From contig NZ_LT985980.1 in NCBI RefSeq assembly GCF_900291985.1, forward strand, positions 2,696,001-2,760,000: a DNA stretch of 64,000 bases. The letters run 5' to 3'. The first letter of the stretch is position 1. The number at the start of each line of letters is the position of its first letter. The notes under the pieces were generated by a model. The model was given only the letters and a program-made list of their open reading frames with translations, was not told where the DNA came from and ran no database searches. A program made the position numbers and the translations under genes. Shown one piece after another: positions 17,195 through 25,467 of the stretch. This stretch comes from Lysinibacillus timonensis. Lineage in GTDB: Bacteria > Bacillota > Bacilli > Bacillales_A > Planococcaceae.

Positions 17195-17234
17195 AATGGC
17201 TTTTATTTAATTTGAATGAAAGGAAGTTACAAGT

Positions 17235-17435
17235 ATGGAACAAGGGAAAGTAAAATGGTTTGACTCTGAGAAAGGTTTTGGGTTTATTGAACGTGATGGA
17301 GGGGAAGATGTGTTTGTCCATTTTTCTGCCATCCAGACTGAAGGATTCAAATCTTTAGAAGAGGGTCAAGCAGTAACATTTGAAGTAGAAGATGGACAAC
17401 GCGGCCCACAAGCGAAAAACGTACAAAAAGCATAA
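17235..17435 (+). CDS. csp: Cold-shock protein (CspA/CspB family)
   Basis: A 66-aa single cold-shock domain. RNP1 is KGFGFIE and RNP2 is VFVHFSA; the start [18 protein letters not shown] is typical of Bacillus CspB/CspD. It binds single-stranded RNA/DNA as a chaperone in the cytosol. AAAGGAAG precedes the ATG by about 9 bp. It has its own structured leader and terminator, so it is monocistronic. Confidence 0.95.
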   Translation: MEQGKVKWFDSEKGFGFIERDGGEDVFVHFSAIQTEGFKSLEEGQAVTFEVEDGQRGPQAKNVQKA

Positions 17436-17448
17436 ATACGATTATTAA

Positions 17449-17479
17449 CAGACTCTACAAACGTAGGGTCTGTTTTATT
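17449..17479 (+). terminator. Terminator after csp
   Basis: 10-bp stem CAGACTCTAC/GTAGGGTCTG with one G-U pair, loop AAAC, tail TTTTATTTT. Confidence 0.85.
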
Positions 17480-17666
17480 TTGAAGGGTAGTGGATATGGT
17501 GAGCATTATACTACCCCTGTATAATAAAAGATACATATACCAGAATTAGGTAGAACTTTTCAATTCATTCATTTGAGAAGTTTTTTTTATAAATAGATGA
17601 GAGATTGATTCGATTTGTTTCGTTGTAGTAAGTGAAAAAGCTTATTAATGAAAAAGGAGATTATCG

Positions 17667-18230
17667 ATGACATGTAGTGAAGGGAACTTTATAAGATATT
17701 TAAAAAAGCGGCATGAGGCTGCGTTGAATTTTATTGTAGAGGAATATGGAGGATTGGTTCATGCCATTAGTGTTCATATCCTCTCAAAAATGGGTCAAGA
17801 AGCGGTTGATGAGTGTATCAATGATGTTTTCTTAAGTGTTTGGCAAAAGGCAGATCAGTTTATAGGTAGTACAGCTGATTTTAAGAAATGGATCGGGATG
17901 ATTGCTAAATATAAAGCAATAGATTTGTATCGTCAATTGGAAAAGAAAAGGGCACGTGAGCAGGCTGACTCATGCATAACTGAATTTGCGTATCGAGGAG
18001 ATATTCAGACACAACTAATACAGCAGGAACAAAAAAATGAACTATTACTCGCGATGAATGAGTTACCGGAAATGGACCGGGATATCTTTATGATGAAATA
18101 TTTTCTTGATATGTCCAGTCAGGAGATTGGTGAACAACTTAATTTGAGTATTACAGCAATAGATAATCGGTTATATCGAGGGCGCAAGAAACTAGCCCAA
18201 AATAAACAATTAAAGGAGCGATACACGTGA
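17667..18230 (+). CDS. RNA polymerase sigma factor, sigma-70/ECF family
   Basis: A 187-aa ECF-type sigma factor. Region 2 spans about residues 14-85 (AVDECINDVFLSVWQKADQF, then FKKWIGMIAKYKAIDLYRQ), and region 4 about 125-180 (LPEMDRDIFMMKYFLDMSSQ, then NLSITAIDNRLYRGRKKL). AAAAAGGAG precedes the ATG. The stop overlaps the GTG of the next gene (GTGA), the usual coupling of a sigma factor with its membrane anti-sigma factor. Confidence 0.85.
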   Translation: MTCSEGNFIRYLKKRHEAALNFIVEEYGGLVHAISVHILSKMGQEAVDECINDVFLSVWQKADQFIGSTADFKKWIGMIAKYKAIDLYRQLEKKRAREQADSCITEFAYRGDIQTQLIQQEQKNELLLAMNELPEMDRDIFMMKYFLDMSSQEIGEQLNLSITAIDNRLYRGRKKLAQNKQLKERYT

Positions 18231-19246
18231 GCAATGATTTTCAGCAATGGTTAGATTTAGACATCGAGAAAATTGAGGAAAAACCGTTGAACGAACTACA
18301 AAAGAACACTATTAAGAACAATATTTTGGGTAACAAGAAAAGAAATAGAGCAAAAAAATCTTGGTTAGTGGCTGCCGTTGCAGGGGTCACGATTCTTTCA
18401 ACTAGTTATTTTACATTACCAACGATTGCGAGCCAAATCCCTTTTATTGAGAATATCGTCTCCTTTGTAGACCCAGATTTTGTACCGAGTCATTATGAGG
18501 AACTATCAACAGTTATAGGTGAAGTACAGTCTAGTAATGGAATTGATTTGATGATTGAAAGTGCTGTGTTTGATGGGACCAACTTAATTATTACTTATGC
18601 AGTCAAAACAGAGAATGATTTAGGAGACAACCCTAATGTCAAACAGAGATTAGATATTAAAGGTAGCACGGGAATGGGTAGTGTAAGTAGCTTTGAAAAG
18701 ATAGATGAAACAACCTATGTTGGAGTTGAGAAAATTAGACCATATTTTAATGGTTCTTCTCCTGAAGAGGTAGCGATCATTTGGCAACCAGAAGCTTTTA
18801 TTAATAGTTCAACAGAGAGCTCATTTGCAGGGGATTGGTCGTTTGAATTTAAAATATCAGCTTTACCGACAAACACTCAACAGGTAGCGGCCACTTCCAC
18901 AAATGACGATGCCGAGTTTATGATTACATCCGTTACGTATTCGGATTTAACTGCGGTATTAAAATATGAATTCAATATTGCTGAAAGTGTGAAGAAAGAA
19001 TGGCCGTTTTCTACAGTAGACATTGTTGAAGTGAAAGATAATTTCGGGAATATTCATGAGATTCATGGGAATGGTGGAATTGTTTCAGAAGACGGACATG
19101 GATTTGATTGGAGTGCTACTTTATATACTTTAACGGAGGAAGTGACAACATTAACGGTCACACCAGAAATTTATTATAGTAAAGGTTCAGGCGTTCAGCT
19201 TGAAAGAGAGGAAATGGAACCAATTGTCATTCATTTGGATAAATAG
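18227..19246 (+). CDS. Membrane anti-sigma factor, DUF4179/DUF5643-type
   Basis: A 339-aa type II membrane protein. The N-terminal 45 residues are cytosolic and should hold the cognate sigma factor; one membrane helix lies at about 46-66 (WLVAAVAGVTILSTSYF), and the beta-rich extracellular part matches the DUF4179 plus DUF5643 arrangement. GTG 18227 overlaps the sigma stop and has AAAGGAG. Odd: the frame stays open for 58 codons behind the TAG, so the gene may be shortened by a nonsense mutation. Confidence 0.75.
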   Translation: MSNDFQQWLDLDIEKIEEKPLNELQKNTIKNNILGNKKRNRAKKSWLVAAVAGVTILSTSYFTLPTIASQIPFIENIVSFVDPDFVPSHYEELSTVIGEVQSSNGIDLMIESAVFDGTNLIITYAVKTENDLGDNPNVKQRLDIKGSTGMGSVSSFEKIDETTYVGVEKIRPYFNGSSPEEVAIIWQPEAFINSSTESSFAGDWSFEFKISALPTNTQQVAATSTNDDAEFMITSVTYSDLTAVLKYEFNIAESVKKEWPFSTVDIVEVKDNFGNIHEIHGNGGIVSEDGHGFDWSATLYTLTEEVTTLTVTPEIYYSKGSGVQLEREEMEPIVIHLDK

Positions 19247-19423
19247 CCCTCTGTCCTATCGCCTGCAGCTGAAGGTGCACCTGTTGAGTTAGCACTAAGT
19301 TATAGCGAGAACCTAAATGCTACAGACTCGAACACAACGGACAAACTTGAGATTTCTGATGCGAAAGAGTGGGTACATGTCCGTTTTGAAGATAATCAAT
19401 TGCAACTGATTCATTTTGAATAG
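19247..19423 (+). pseudogene. In-frame open continuation behind the DUF4179 gene stop
   Basis: Behind TAG 19244-19246 the same frame continues without stop for 58 codons (PSVLSPAAEGAPVELALSYS onward) to TAG 19421. The product has good amino-acid composition and ends with alternating hydrophobic residues (NQLQLIHFE), like a terminal beta strand. It may be the lost C-terminus of the anti-sigma protein, or a remnant of another protein. Chance openness of this length is uncommon in AT-rich DNA but possible. Confidence 0.4.
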
Positions 19424-19506
19424 AAGGTAAAAGTTGGAGTCATGTATAATATGGAATTTAGAAGGCTATAAAATCATTCGAGATTTTATAGCTTTTATTT
19501 TGTAAA

Positions 19507-19536
19507 TGAAACCGAAATATAGTGTGCTTTGTCTAA
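19507..19536 (+). promoter_or_regulatory. ECF-type promoter candidate for second sigma gene
   Basis: TGAAACC (19507-19513) and TGTCTAA (19530-19536) are separated by 16-17 bp. An AAC core at -35 and a GTC core at -10 are the ECF hallmark, suggesting autoregulation of the sigma operon that starts 24 bp downstream. Confidence 0.5.
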
Positions 19537-19560
19537 CTTTATAGGAGAGGGGGAACTCGT

Positions 19561-20085
19561 TTGACAGTTGATGAAAAAGAACGGTACTTAAATATGGCAA
19601 TGGATGAACATGGTGACTACTTAAAGCACTTAATTTATACATATGTAAAAGACATCCAAAAAGCGGAAGATATCGTTCAAGAAGTATTGATTAAATTTTA
19701 TAGGAGTCTCGATCAGTTCGAAGGTCGTTCCTCTATTAAAACGTATTTATACCGAATTGCCGTAAACGAGTGTCAAAACTATTTAAAGAGTTGGCATGTT
19801 CGAATGTTTGATGTAACCGAAAAGATGAAACTTTGGAAAAGCCGAGCTTCTGCAGAATCAGAATTGATAGATCGAGAGAAACATCAGAGCGTCGCAGACT
19901 TAGTGAATCGTCTACCGGTTAAATATCGAGAGGTGATTTGGTTGTACTATTATGTTGATCTGTCGGTATCGGAAATTGCTGAAGTGATCAATTGCTCCAC
20001 AAATACTGTAAAGACTCGGCTAGCAAGGGGAAGAAAATTAGCTAAAATGACCATCGAGGAAGGGGTTGTAGAGATTGAATTTTAA
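19561..20085 (+). CDS. ECF-family RNA polymerase sigma factor
   Basis: A 174-aa ECF sigma factor with region 2 (KAEDIVQEVLIKFYRSLDQF, residues 34-53, then SSIKTYLYRIAVNECQNYLK) and region 4 (LPVKYREVIWLYYYVDLSVS, then INCSTNTVKTRLARGRKL). The TTG at 19561 lies 6-7 bp behind GAGAGGGGGA. An ECF-type promoter candidate lies just upstream. It overlaps the following membrane gene by 11 bp, a sigma/anti-sigma pairing, and is the second such pair in 3.5 kb. Confidence 0.9.
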   Translation: MTVDEKERYLNMAMDEHGDYLKHLIYTYVKDIQKAEDIVQEVLIKFYRSLDQFEGRSSIKTYLYRIAVNECQNYLKSWHVRMFDVTEKMKLWKSRASAESELIDREKHQSVADLVNRLPVKYREVIWLYYYVDLSVSEIAEVINCSTNTVKTRLARGRKLAKMTIEEGVVEIEF

Positions 20086-20920
20086 AGAGGAACTCAAAAG
20101 AACGCTTCCTGCCAATTTGACATTAACCGATAGGGAAAAGGCATCGGTTCGTAATCGTATTCATGAAACGAATGTTAGTAGATATCCGTTAAAACCAGCT
20201 TTCATCTCTGTACTCTTCGTACTAATCGTTGGTGTTTTTGTTGTAGCTAATATTCAATCAACTAATAAAAAAGAAATAGCATCGAATGAAATGAATGAAC
20301 CAACTGTAGTAGATGAAGCTTCACTGAATGGAATAGAATCAGACTATACGAAGTTTACAATATTACCGTTAACGGATGAACAAAAACAGCAATATTATGA
20401 AGAATATAAAATAATGGTAGATGAAGCAAACAATCTAAAATTAGGGATGAAACTTGAACTTGATTCATTTGAGGAGTTTTCTTATTGGGTGTCACTAGAA
20501 GACTTTGAAAAAAGGATCCAAGGTTACGTAGATAGTTATGTGCAAACGGAACGTGAAAAAGTAAAGGCTGCTTCTTCTAATCTTAAAGAGGTAGAAACAA
20601 ATGCTTATGGAGAAACAACAAAGGGCACATTTATGTATATATCAGGCATTTTAAAAGAAATTGAGGTCACTGCCAAGTTTACTACTCAATATAGTGCTGA
20701 AGAAGATCGTCAGTTAATCTCAGGGGTTGATCACATATCGTCAGCTTTAGTTTATACCGATAGAGGTGAATGGGAGCAGACTCATTATGATGCATCTATC
20801 CTAGATAACGGACGAATGATTAGAATTAGAGTTGAAGGAATATTCCATTACTTAGGCACGTCTTATGAGAAAGCATTTACAATCGAATACCATTGCGATG
20901 AAGCTGGTAATATATATTAA
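20075..20920 (+). CDS. Putative membrane anti-sigma factor for the second ECF sigma
   Basis: A 281-aa protein with a short cytosolic N-terminus (MNFKEELKRTLPANLTLTDR), one membrane helix at about residues 40-60 (FISVLFVLIVGVFVVANIQ) and an extracellular domain rich in Glu/Lys. The TTG start lies inside the sigma gene behind GGAAGGGG. Role as anti-sigma factor is inferred from overlap, topology and the related pair upstream; the N-terminus is too short for a ZAS zinc motif, and none is seen. Confidence 0.7.
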   Translation: MNFKEELKRTLPANLTLTDREKASVRNRIHETNVSRYPLKPAFISVLFVLIVGVFVVANIQSTNKKEIASNEMNEPTVVDEASLNGIESDYTKFTILPLTDEQKQQYYEEYKIMVDEANNLKLGMKLELDSFEEFSYWVSLEDFEKRIQGYVDSYVQTEREKVKAASSNLKEVETNAYGETTKGTFMYISGILKEIEVTAKFTTQYSAEEDRQLISGVDHISSALVYTDRGEWEQTHYDASILDNGRMIRIRVEGIFHYLGTSYEKAFTIEYHCDEAGNIY

Positions 20921-20959
20921 TTTGGATTTTAGACGATATAGTTGCAGAGTCGAAGTGTA

Positions 20960-20998
20960 AACGCCAATACCAAATGGTAAAGGCGTTTTGTTTTTTTA
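20960..20998 (+). terminator. Terminator after second sigma operon
   Basis: AACGCC/GGCGTT stem with inner CC/GG pairs and a T-rich tail (TTTTGTTTTTTT). Confidence 0.75.
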
Positions 20999-21006
20999 TT
21001 AAAATA

Positions 21007-21462
21007 TTAATTTACTTTGACACTTTCAAGTAGACGTTTCATTGATTGAATTTGTCCTAAGTGCATGGCTTCATGGAAGGCTGCTATGGCTGCCAATTCA
21101 CCTACAGTTTTCGTATGGAAGATAGGTTCGGGTAATTCTTGATTGAATACCTCATCGGAAAGGTCGTTTATGCGTACGAGCTGAGTGTTAATTTTCTCAA
21201 GCAGTGTTTCTAATGAAGGGATTTCTTCATTCCAATCAGCTGGCTTTGAACCTGTTGCAAATAATGAAAAATAATTTGCCGGAATAGTTTCTTGTCCTTT
21301 GAATAAGAAGAATTCTGCGGTAGCTAAAATATGCCCTACTTGCCAACGGATGTTGTTGTTAAATCCTTCAGGTATAACATCTAGAATTTCAGGTGAAATA
21401 CCTTCTAACGTATTAGCTAAATAATTTCTTGTTACCGCAAATTGTTTTTTTATGACACTCAT
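21007..21462 (-). CDS. DinB-family protein
   Basis: A 151-aa four-helix protein of the DinB/YfiT fold. Putative metal-binding histidines are in WQVGHILATAEFF and in AFHEAMHLGQIQS, the usual HxxxH pattern near the C-terminus. Members are damage-inducible or thiol-transferase-like enzymes; the substrate here is unknown. GAGGGTT precedes the minus-strand ATG. Confidence 0.8.
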   Translation of the reverse strand: MSVIKKQFAVTRNYLANTLEGISPEILDVIPEGFNNNIRWQVGHILATAEFFLFKGQETIPANYFSLFATGSKPADWNEEIPSLETLLEKINTQLVRINDLSDEVFNQELPEPIFHTKTVGELAAIAAFHEAMHLGQIQSMKRLLESVKVN

Positions 21463-21737
21463 CGTTAACCCTCCTCAATATAGAGCCCTCATATGAACGA
21501 AGCCTATACCATTCTATTAAGAGATAGGTAAATGTATGAAGAAGATTCCTTATAATCGGTGTTATTTTTTCCTTGTACTGAATTCCAAAGTCGGTAAGAT
21601 ATGTTTCGTTTTTTATATGAAAAAATCGGTAGCGAAAAGCTTTCGTAAAATAACTTTATTAAAATTGTAACCATTAAAATTTCAGTATAGTATATGATCA
21701 ATTTATGCTAGAATGTAAGTTTGAAAGGAAATAGTAC

Positions 21738-22712
21738 ATGAACAGAACAGCATATTTTGATAATGCAAAAGCAATTTTAATATATTTAGTTGTGTTAGGG
21801 CATTTAATGTCGGGTTCTTTGAAAGAAAATCCGTATTTAGATACGTTATATTTAGTAATCTACCTTTTTCATATGCCGGCATTTATTTTAATATCAGGGC
21901 ATTTTACTAGAACTATTAAAAGGATAGAAGATGTAAAGAAAATAGCTAGAACATTGTTACTACCTTATATCATTTTCCAAGTATTATATACGCTCTACTA
22001 TAAGAACATTTTTGGTGATCATGTAGAACTTAACTTTTTTGAACCACGTTACGCCTTATGGTTTTTATTGAGTATGATCCTGTGGAAAATCATGTTGTCC
22101 GCATTTAGTCGACATAAAGCGATGATTGTGGTCTCTATTATTTGTTCCTTGCTGGTCGGCTATATAGGTGAAGTTAATGAATGGCTGACTCTATCAAGAA
22201 CCTTCTTCTTCTTCCCTTTCTTCTTATTGGGCTATTACTTAGATCGCGAACAGTTCATTAAGTTAAAAAACAAATGGAATTTGAGAGTAGCAAGTCTATT
22301 AGCGGTTTCACTTGTATTAGTTGTTTATGTATATGGAGATGTTCGTTGGAAAGAATGGCTTTTTGGACGATTGCCATATGAAGAGATTAGTTATGGGATT
22401 TTTGAATCTGGTTTTATAAGTAGGCTGTTTATTTATGCGTTAATGATATTGAGCACCTATATTTTCTTATCTCTCGTTCCTAAGGGGAAACAATGGTACA
22501 CGAGTGTTGGAGGAAGAACATTAAGCATATATCTACTTCATTTATTGTTTGTAAGAGCCATTAAGGCAACAGATTTCTATAATTGGATAGAAGATACAGG
22601 CTATTATGTTCTGTTATTGGGCATCGCCTTGATTGTTGTGTATGTTCTTTCGAGTAATTGGGTGTGGAAGGGTATGGCTCCACTAATTACAGTAAATAAG
22701 AAAAATAAATAG
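21738..22712 (+). CDS. Acyltransferase-3 family membrane protein (YkrP/fucose 4-O-acetylase-like)
   Basis: A 324-aa protein with about ten membrane helices. The N-terminal signature YFDNAKAILIYLVVLGHLMS contains the D-x-AK...GH pattern of family 3 acyltransferases, and FHMPAFILISG follows as expected. These enzymes move acyl groups across or onto cell-envelope sugars. Size and motif match the YkrP/YpwA-type group in Bacillus. AAAGGAAAT precedes the start; monocistronic with a terminator. Confidence 0.8.
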   Translation: MNRTAYFDNAKAILIYLVVLGHLMSGSLKENPYLDTLYLVIYLFHMPAFILISGHFTRTIKRIEDVKKIARTLLLPYIIFQVLYTLYYKNIFGDHVELNFFEPRYALWFLLSMILWKIMLSAFSRHKAMIVVSIICSLLVGYIGEVNEWLTLSRTFFFFPFFLLGYYLDREQFIKLKNKWNLRVASLLAVSLVLVVYVYGDVRWKEWLFGRLPYEEISYGIFESGFISRLFIYALMILSTYIFLSLVPKGKQWYTSVGGRTLSIYLLHLLFVRAIKATDFYNWIEDTGYYVLLLGIALIVVYVLSSNWVWKGMAPLITVNKKNK

Positions 22713-22746
22713 AATGTGAGGATCTAGATTTCTTTATCTAGATTCA

Positions 22747-22796
22747 GACTGTTGACAAACTCAAAGAATGTTGGGATTGTTTACAGTCTTTTTTTC
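22747..22796 (+). terminator. Terminator after acyltransferase gene
   Basis: GACTGT/ACAGTC base stem, longer imperfect interior (TTGACAAAC with GTT-rich partner), seven-T tail. Confidence 0.65.
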
Positions 22797-22819
22797 TTTA
22801 TACAATACATTTGAGATCG

Positions 22820-22946
22820 TCGATTTACGTTACAGGCGCTACACTTTCCACGGGCACGGCCTCAGCCTTTTCCTTCGCTGTGCTCAGTCCGGGTGCTTCG
22901 GCTCGTGCTGTTCCCGTAGGTGTCTTCGCTCCTGTAACGAAAATCG
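22820..22946. repeat. Dispersed GC-rich repeat, copy 1 (long terminal inverted repeats)
   Basis: About 127 bp, much richer in GC than its surroundings. The ends are inverted repeats (CGATTTACGTTACAGG and CCTGTAACGAAAATCG). The core has CTTTCCACGGGCACGGCCTC then TTCCCGTAGGTGTCTTCGC, shared with the copies at 24431 (opposite strand) and 50182. Such short fold-back elements are dispersed in Bacillaceae genomes; mechanism unknown. No coding potential. Confidence 0.75.
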
Positions 22947-23007
22947 ACTTGTATTAGTTAATACAAAAGTGTTGTGCTTCTAATATTCTGAGGTGATGAT
23001 AACTGTG

Positions 23008-23109
23008 ATGATGAAGAAAGGGGCGGTGGCTAAACATCGCTTTCGCATCTTCAACTATCAGGTGCATTTCAAGAATAAGAAACATGCCTTTTCGATAACG
23101 CATTTTTAA
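23008..23109 (+). CDS. Possible 33-aa basic peptide
   Basis: ATG ATG at 23008 lies 11 bp behind GAGGTGATG and opens a 33-codon ORF rich in Lys, His and Phe (MMKKGAVAKHRFRIFNYQVH). It lies in repeat-rich noncoding DNA and may well be chance. No family recognised. Confidence 0.2.
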   Translation: MMKKGAVAKHRFRIFNYQVHFKNKKHAFSITHF

Positions 23110-23130
23110 GTACAACTAGTGAAAGTGAAA

Positions 23131-23315
23131 TTAGCGGAGATTTTCCGGTTAAATGCCGAATGCACCTCTATTCTGGGGTAAATAAGGGTAAATTTTCCGA
23201 CTATGCAGAGGTAAATCCTCCATTTTCACCTTATTCGAGTCGATAGGCGGAATCTCTCCGTCTATTTCAGCTGTTTTTTATTCTATTTTCCAATTAAGCG
23301 GAAATTTTCCGGTTA
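23131..23315. repeat. Degenerate AGCGGA-TTTTCCG repeats
   Basis: TTAGCGGAGATTTTCCGGTT (23131-23150) and TTAAGCGGAAATTTTCCGGT (23294-23313) are near-identical, and GGTAAATTTTCCGACTAT (about 23187) is a weaker third copy. Each is partly palindromic (CGGA..TTTTCCG). The spacer has related AGAGGTAAATCCTCC motifs. The gap 22713-23493 otherwise holds only the GC-rich repeat and a doubtful small ORF. Confidence 0.45.
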
Positions 23316-23493
23316 CTTATTAACCCGAACGCCTAAGTGTGAGTAACCCATTTTGATTTTTTTAATTTCACTCATTCTATAACTAAGCCAGTAGATGATG
23401 GATAAGGTTGAATCCCCTATGATTTTACATATAAGTTTGAATATATGGTAAAATTAATATTTTAAGAATAACAACAAGAAATGAGGTTTAGAT

Positions 23494-24087
23494 GTGAAAA
23501 AGTCTATGGCGGTAATTGGGGTTATAAGTATTCTTTTAGTAGGGTGCGGAAATGAAGAAGTTGAGCAGCCAAAGCAAGTAGTAGAAGAAACCCCGGTAAA
23601 TGATTCGACAAAAGAAAAGGAACCGACAACTCTCAATGTAGAATTTGGAGAAACGCTTGAAATTAATCCACCTTACATAGTAGGAGAGGAACATTATAGT
23701 CTTTCGTTTGCAAATCCAAGAATCGAACAGGATTTTTTACTTATTGGTACGACAGGCAATGCAGATCATCACATTAACGATGATAACTATTTTTTATTAG
23801 TTGATGTTTCGATTGAAAACTTACATAGTGAAGAGCTTGATTTGCAAATAGCAGACCACGTTTATCTATACGATAAAAACGGACGTGAAGTCCTTTACCA
23901 TATGGAAGAAGCCGATAGTCAATTTGCTAAGGAAATTGAAGCCTTCCAATCAGCTAAATTGCGTCCTGAAGGTAAGAATGAAGGAACAATTGTACTTAGA
24001 ATTCCAAAAGAAACAGAGTTATCTGAGTTAATCTATAATGACATAGGCAACAATGGGAATGAATACATTTATACTTTATCATTCTAA
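23494..24087 (+). CDS. Lipoprotein with DUF4352-type extracellular domain
   Basis: A 197-aa lipoprotein. GTG 23494 is the only usable start; the signal has a hydrophobic core and lipobox LLVGC, followed by a Glu/Pro/Thr linker. The domain from about residue 50 has alternating beta strands (NYFLLVDVSIENLHSEELDL, then VYLYDKNGREV), as in the DUF4352 immunoglobulin-like fold found on Firmicute lipoproteins. Function unknown. Confidence 0.75.
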   Translation: MKKSMAVIGVISILLVGCGNEEVEQPKQVVEETPVNDSTKEKEPTTLNVEFGETLEINPPYIVGEEHYSLSFANPRIEQDFLLIGTTGNADHHINDDNYFLLVDVSIENLHSEELDLQIADHVYLYDKNGREVLYHMEEADSQFAKEIEAFQSAKLRPEGKNEGTIVLRIPKETELSELIYNDIGNNGNEYIYTLSF

Positions 24088-24242
24088 TGACAAAAATAGT
24101 TTAATATCATAATGACATCTATTACAAAACGTAAGATTAAACAGGATGGGACATAAATAAAATTCTAAATTTATTTCTTATTAAAAGTTGTAATTATTTG
24201 CTATGACTATTTGTTGCTTGGAACTTAGGCGGCGAGTGCATC

Positions 24243-24422
24243 TACACCTGTCGCTTTGCTTTCGGTGCAAAAAAAGATTGCACCTGTCGCTTTGCTTTCG
24301 GTGCAAAAAAAGATTGCACCTGTCGCTTTGCTTTCGGTGCAAAAAAAGATTGCACCTGTCGCTTTGCTTTCGGTGCAAAAAAGGATTGCACCTTTCGCTT
24401 TGCTTTCGGTGCAAATAAATTT
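24243..24422. repeat. Tandem array of five 36-bp repeats
   Basis: Five head-to-tail 36-bp units begin at 24243, 24279, 24315, 24351 and 24387, with a decayed sixth behind. Each unit holds TGCACC and GGTGCA arms around TGTCGCTTTGCTTTC, followed by an A-tract. On the minus strand each is thus a hairpin followed by ATCTTTTTTT, like a terminator. There are no spacers, so it is not CRISPR. Open frames through it are by-products of a unit length divisible by three. Confidence 0.9.
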
Positions 24423-24430
24423 GTCGCTGC

Positions 24431-24548
24431 ACTTTCGATGCGAGGCAAAGTATTCCTGCGGGAGCAAAGAGCAGTTCGAGACCCGCAGAGCGAGGAGGCT
24501 AAGAAGCCGCCCTGGATGCCCGTCCGCCGAAGCGGAAAGCAACATAAT
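24431..24548. repeat. Dispersed GC-rich repeat, copy 2 (inverted orientation)
   Basis: On the minus strand it reads GCTTTCCGCTTCGGCGGAC, TTAGCCTCCTCGCTCTGCGG and CTCCCGCAGGAATAC in the same order as the copies at 22820 and 50182. It abuts the 36-bp tandem array, and ACTTTCGATGC at its edge resembles the array unit. No gene. Confidence 0.7.
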
Positions 24549-24597
24549 GCTAAAAGCAAAAAACTGCTAATCAGTTTGTACCTGAATAACAGTTTTC

Positions 24598-25449
24598 TCA
24601 CTTTTGTTCTAGCCTCTTTTTATCCTCGTTCCGCTCAACGTGCATCATAATTTTAGTAACGAAATCTTTTTCTCCATTTTTTACGAGCGTATCATAAATA
24701 TATTCCTCAAAAACATATTCGCCCAGAGTTAGATTTAACCGTTGCATTTCTGAAAATAGGCGCTCATAGGTTTTATGTATCGTCTTTGCTTCCCCGATAT
24801 GATAGCCAATAAGAAAATCCCCTTTAATAGCTGTAAAATACGGATAACCTTCTTTTGGATTGGGTTGTTCAATATATAAATAACTATAATTTGTGAATTC
24901 TCCCTTTAACACGTGTTCCCGTTTCGTTATAACGCCTAACGGATAACCTGTATCAAGCTGTGATACGTACACTTCATCGATAAAATCTGATACGACTTCT
25001 ACAAACTCTTCGTCAGTAATGTTTTCAATATTTCTACTTAAATAGAGTGATGCTTCTGGTAATTGTTCAAGCTTAATTTGTTGGAAATCCAGCTGTGATG
25101 CTTCTTCGGCTAATTTAATTTTTGTATTAATAATTTTCTCCTTCAACTCAATTTCCTGGCGCATTTTCGTGATTTCTTCTTTCTGTTGATACATGAGAGA
25201 CAGGAAGTTTTCAGGGGATTTATGGTTCATGTAATGTTGAATATCGGTTAGAGACATACCGAGATCTTTTAGTAAATCAATCACTATAAATAGTTCTAAC
25301 TGAAATATCGAATAATAACGGTATCCTTTTTCATTTTTTAACACTGGAGATAAAAGACCAATCTGATCGTAATAAATCAGGGTCTGTTTATTGACCTTAC
25401 ACAGCTTTGCGAATTCTCCGGTTGTCAGATATTTGCCATCTTTTTTCAC
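24598..25449 (-). CDS. MerR-family regulator with GyrI-like effector domain (BmrR/BltR type)
   Basis: A 283-aa regulator. The winged helix is at residues 7-75 (YLTTGEFAKLCKVNKQTLIY, then YDQIGLLSPVL and GYRYYSIFQLE), a long coiled-coil dimer helix at about 85-120, and the C-terminal half looks like the GyrI-like effector-binding domain that binds hydrophobic cations. It is divergent from an MFS multidrug exporter, with a MerR-type promoter between them, exactly the bmr/blt architecture. It likely activates the exporter when a toxic compound binds. Confidence 0.87.
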   Translation of the reverse strand: MKKDGKYLTTGEFAKLCKVNKQTLIYYDQIGLLSPVLKNEKGYRYYSIFQLELFIVIDLLKDLGMSLTDIQHYMNHKSPENFLSLMYQQKEEITKMRQEIELKEKIINTKIKLAEEASQLDFQQIKLEQLPEASLYLSRNIENITDEEFVEVVSDFIDEVYVSQLDTGYPLGVITKREHVLKGEFTNYSYLYIEQPNPKEGYPYFTAIKGDFLIGYHIGEAKTIHKTYERLFSEMQRLNLTLGEYVFEEYIYDTLVKNGEKDFVTKIMMHVERNEDKKRLEQK

Positions 25450-25467
25450 TTTTCTACAGCTCCGTCC

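Noticed and set aside
22768-22983. 71-codon ORF over the first GC-rich repeat
   Set aside because: Cys/Arg-rich translation of repeat DNA; no ribosome site or family.
24243-24422. CRISPR array
   Set aside because: The 36-bp unit length is CRISPR-like, but copies are head-to-tail with no spacers and no cas genes are present.
24181-24601. Several ORFs of 70-119 codons on both strands across the tandem array
   Set aside because: They exist only because the repeat unit is 36 bp, a multiple of three, so all frames stay open. Products are repetitive and no ribosome site fits.
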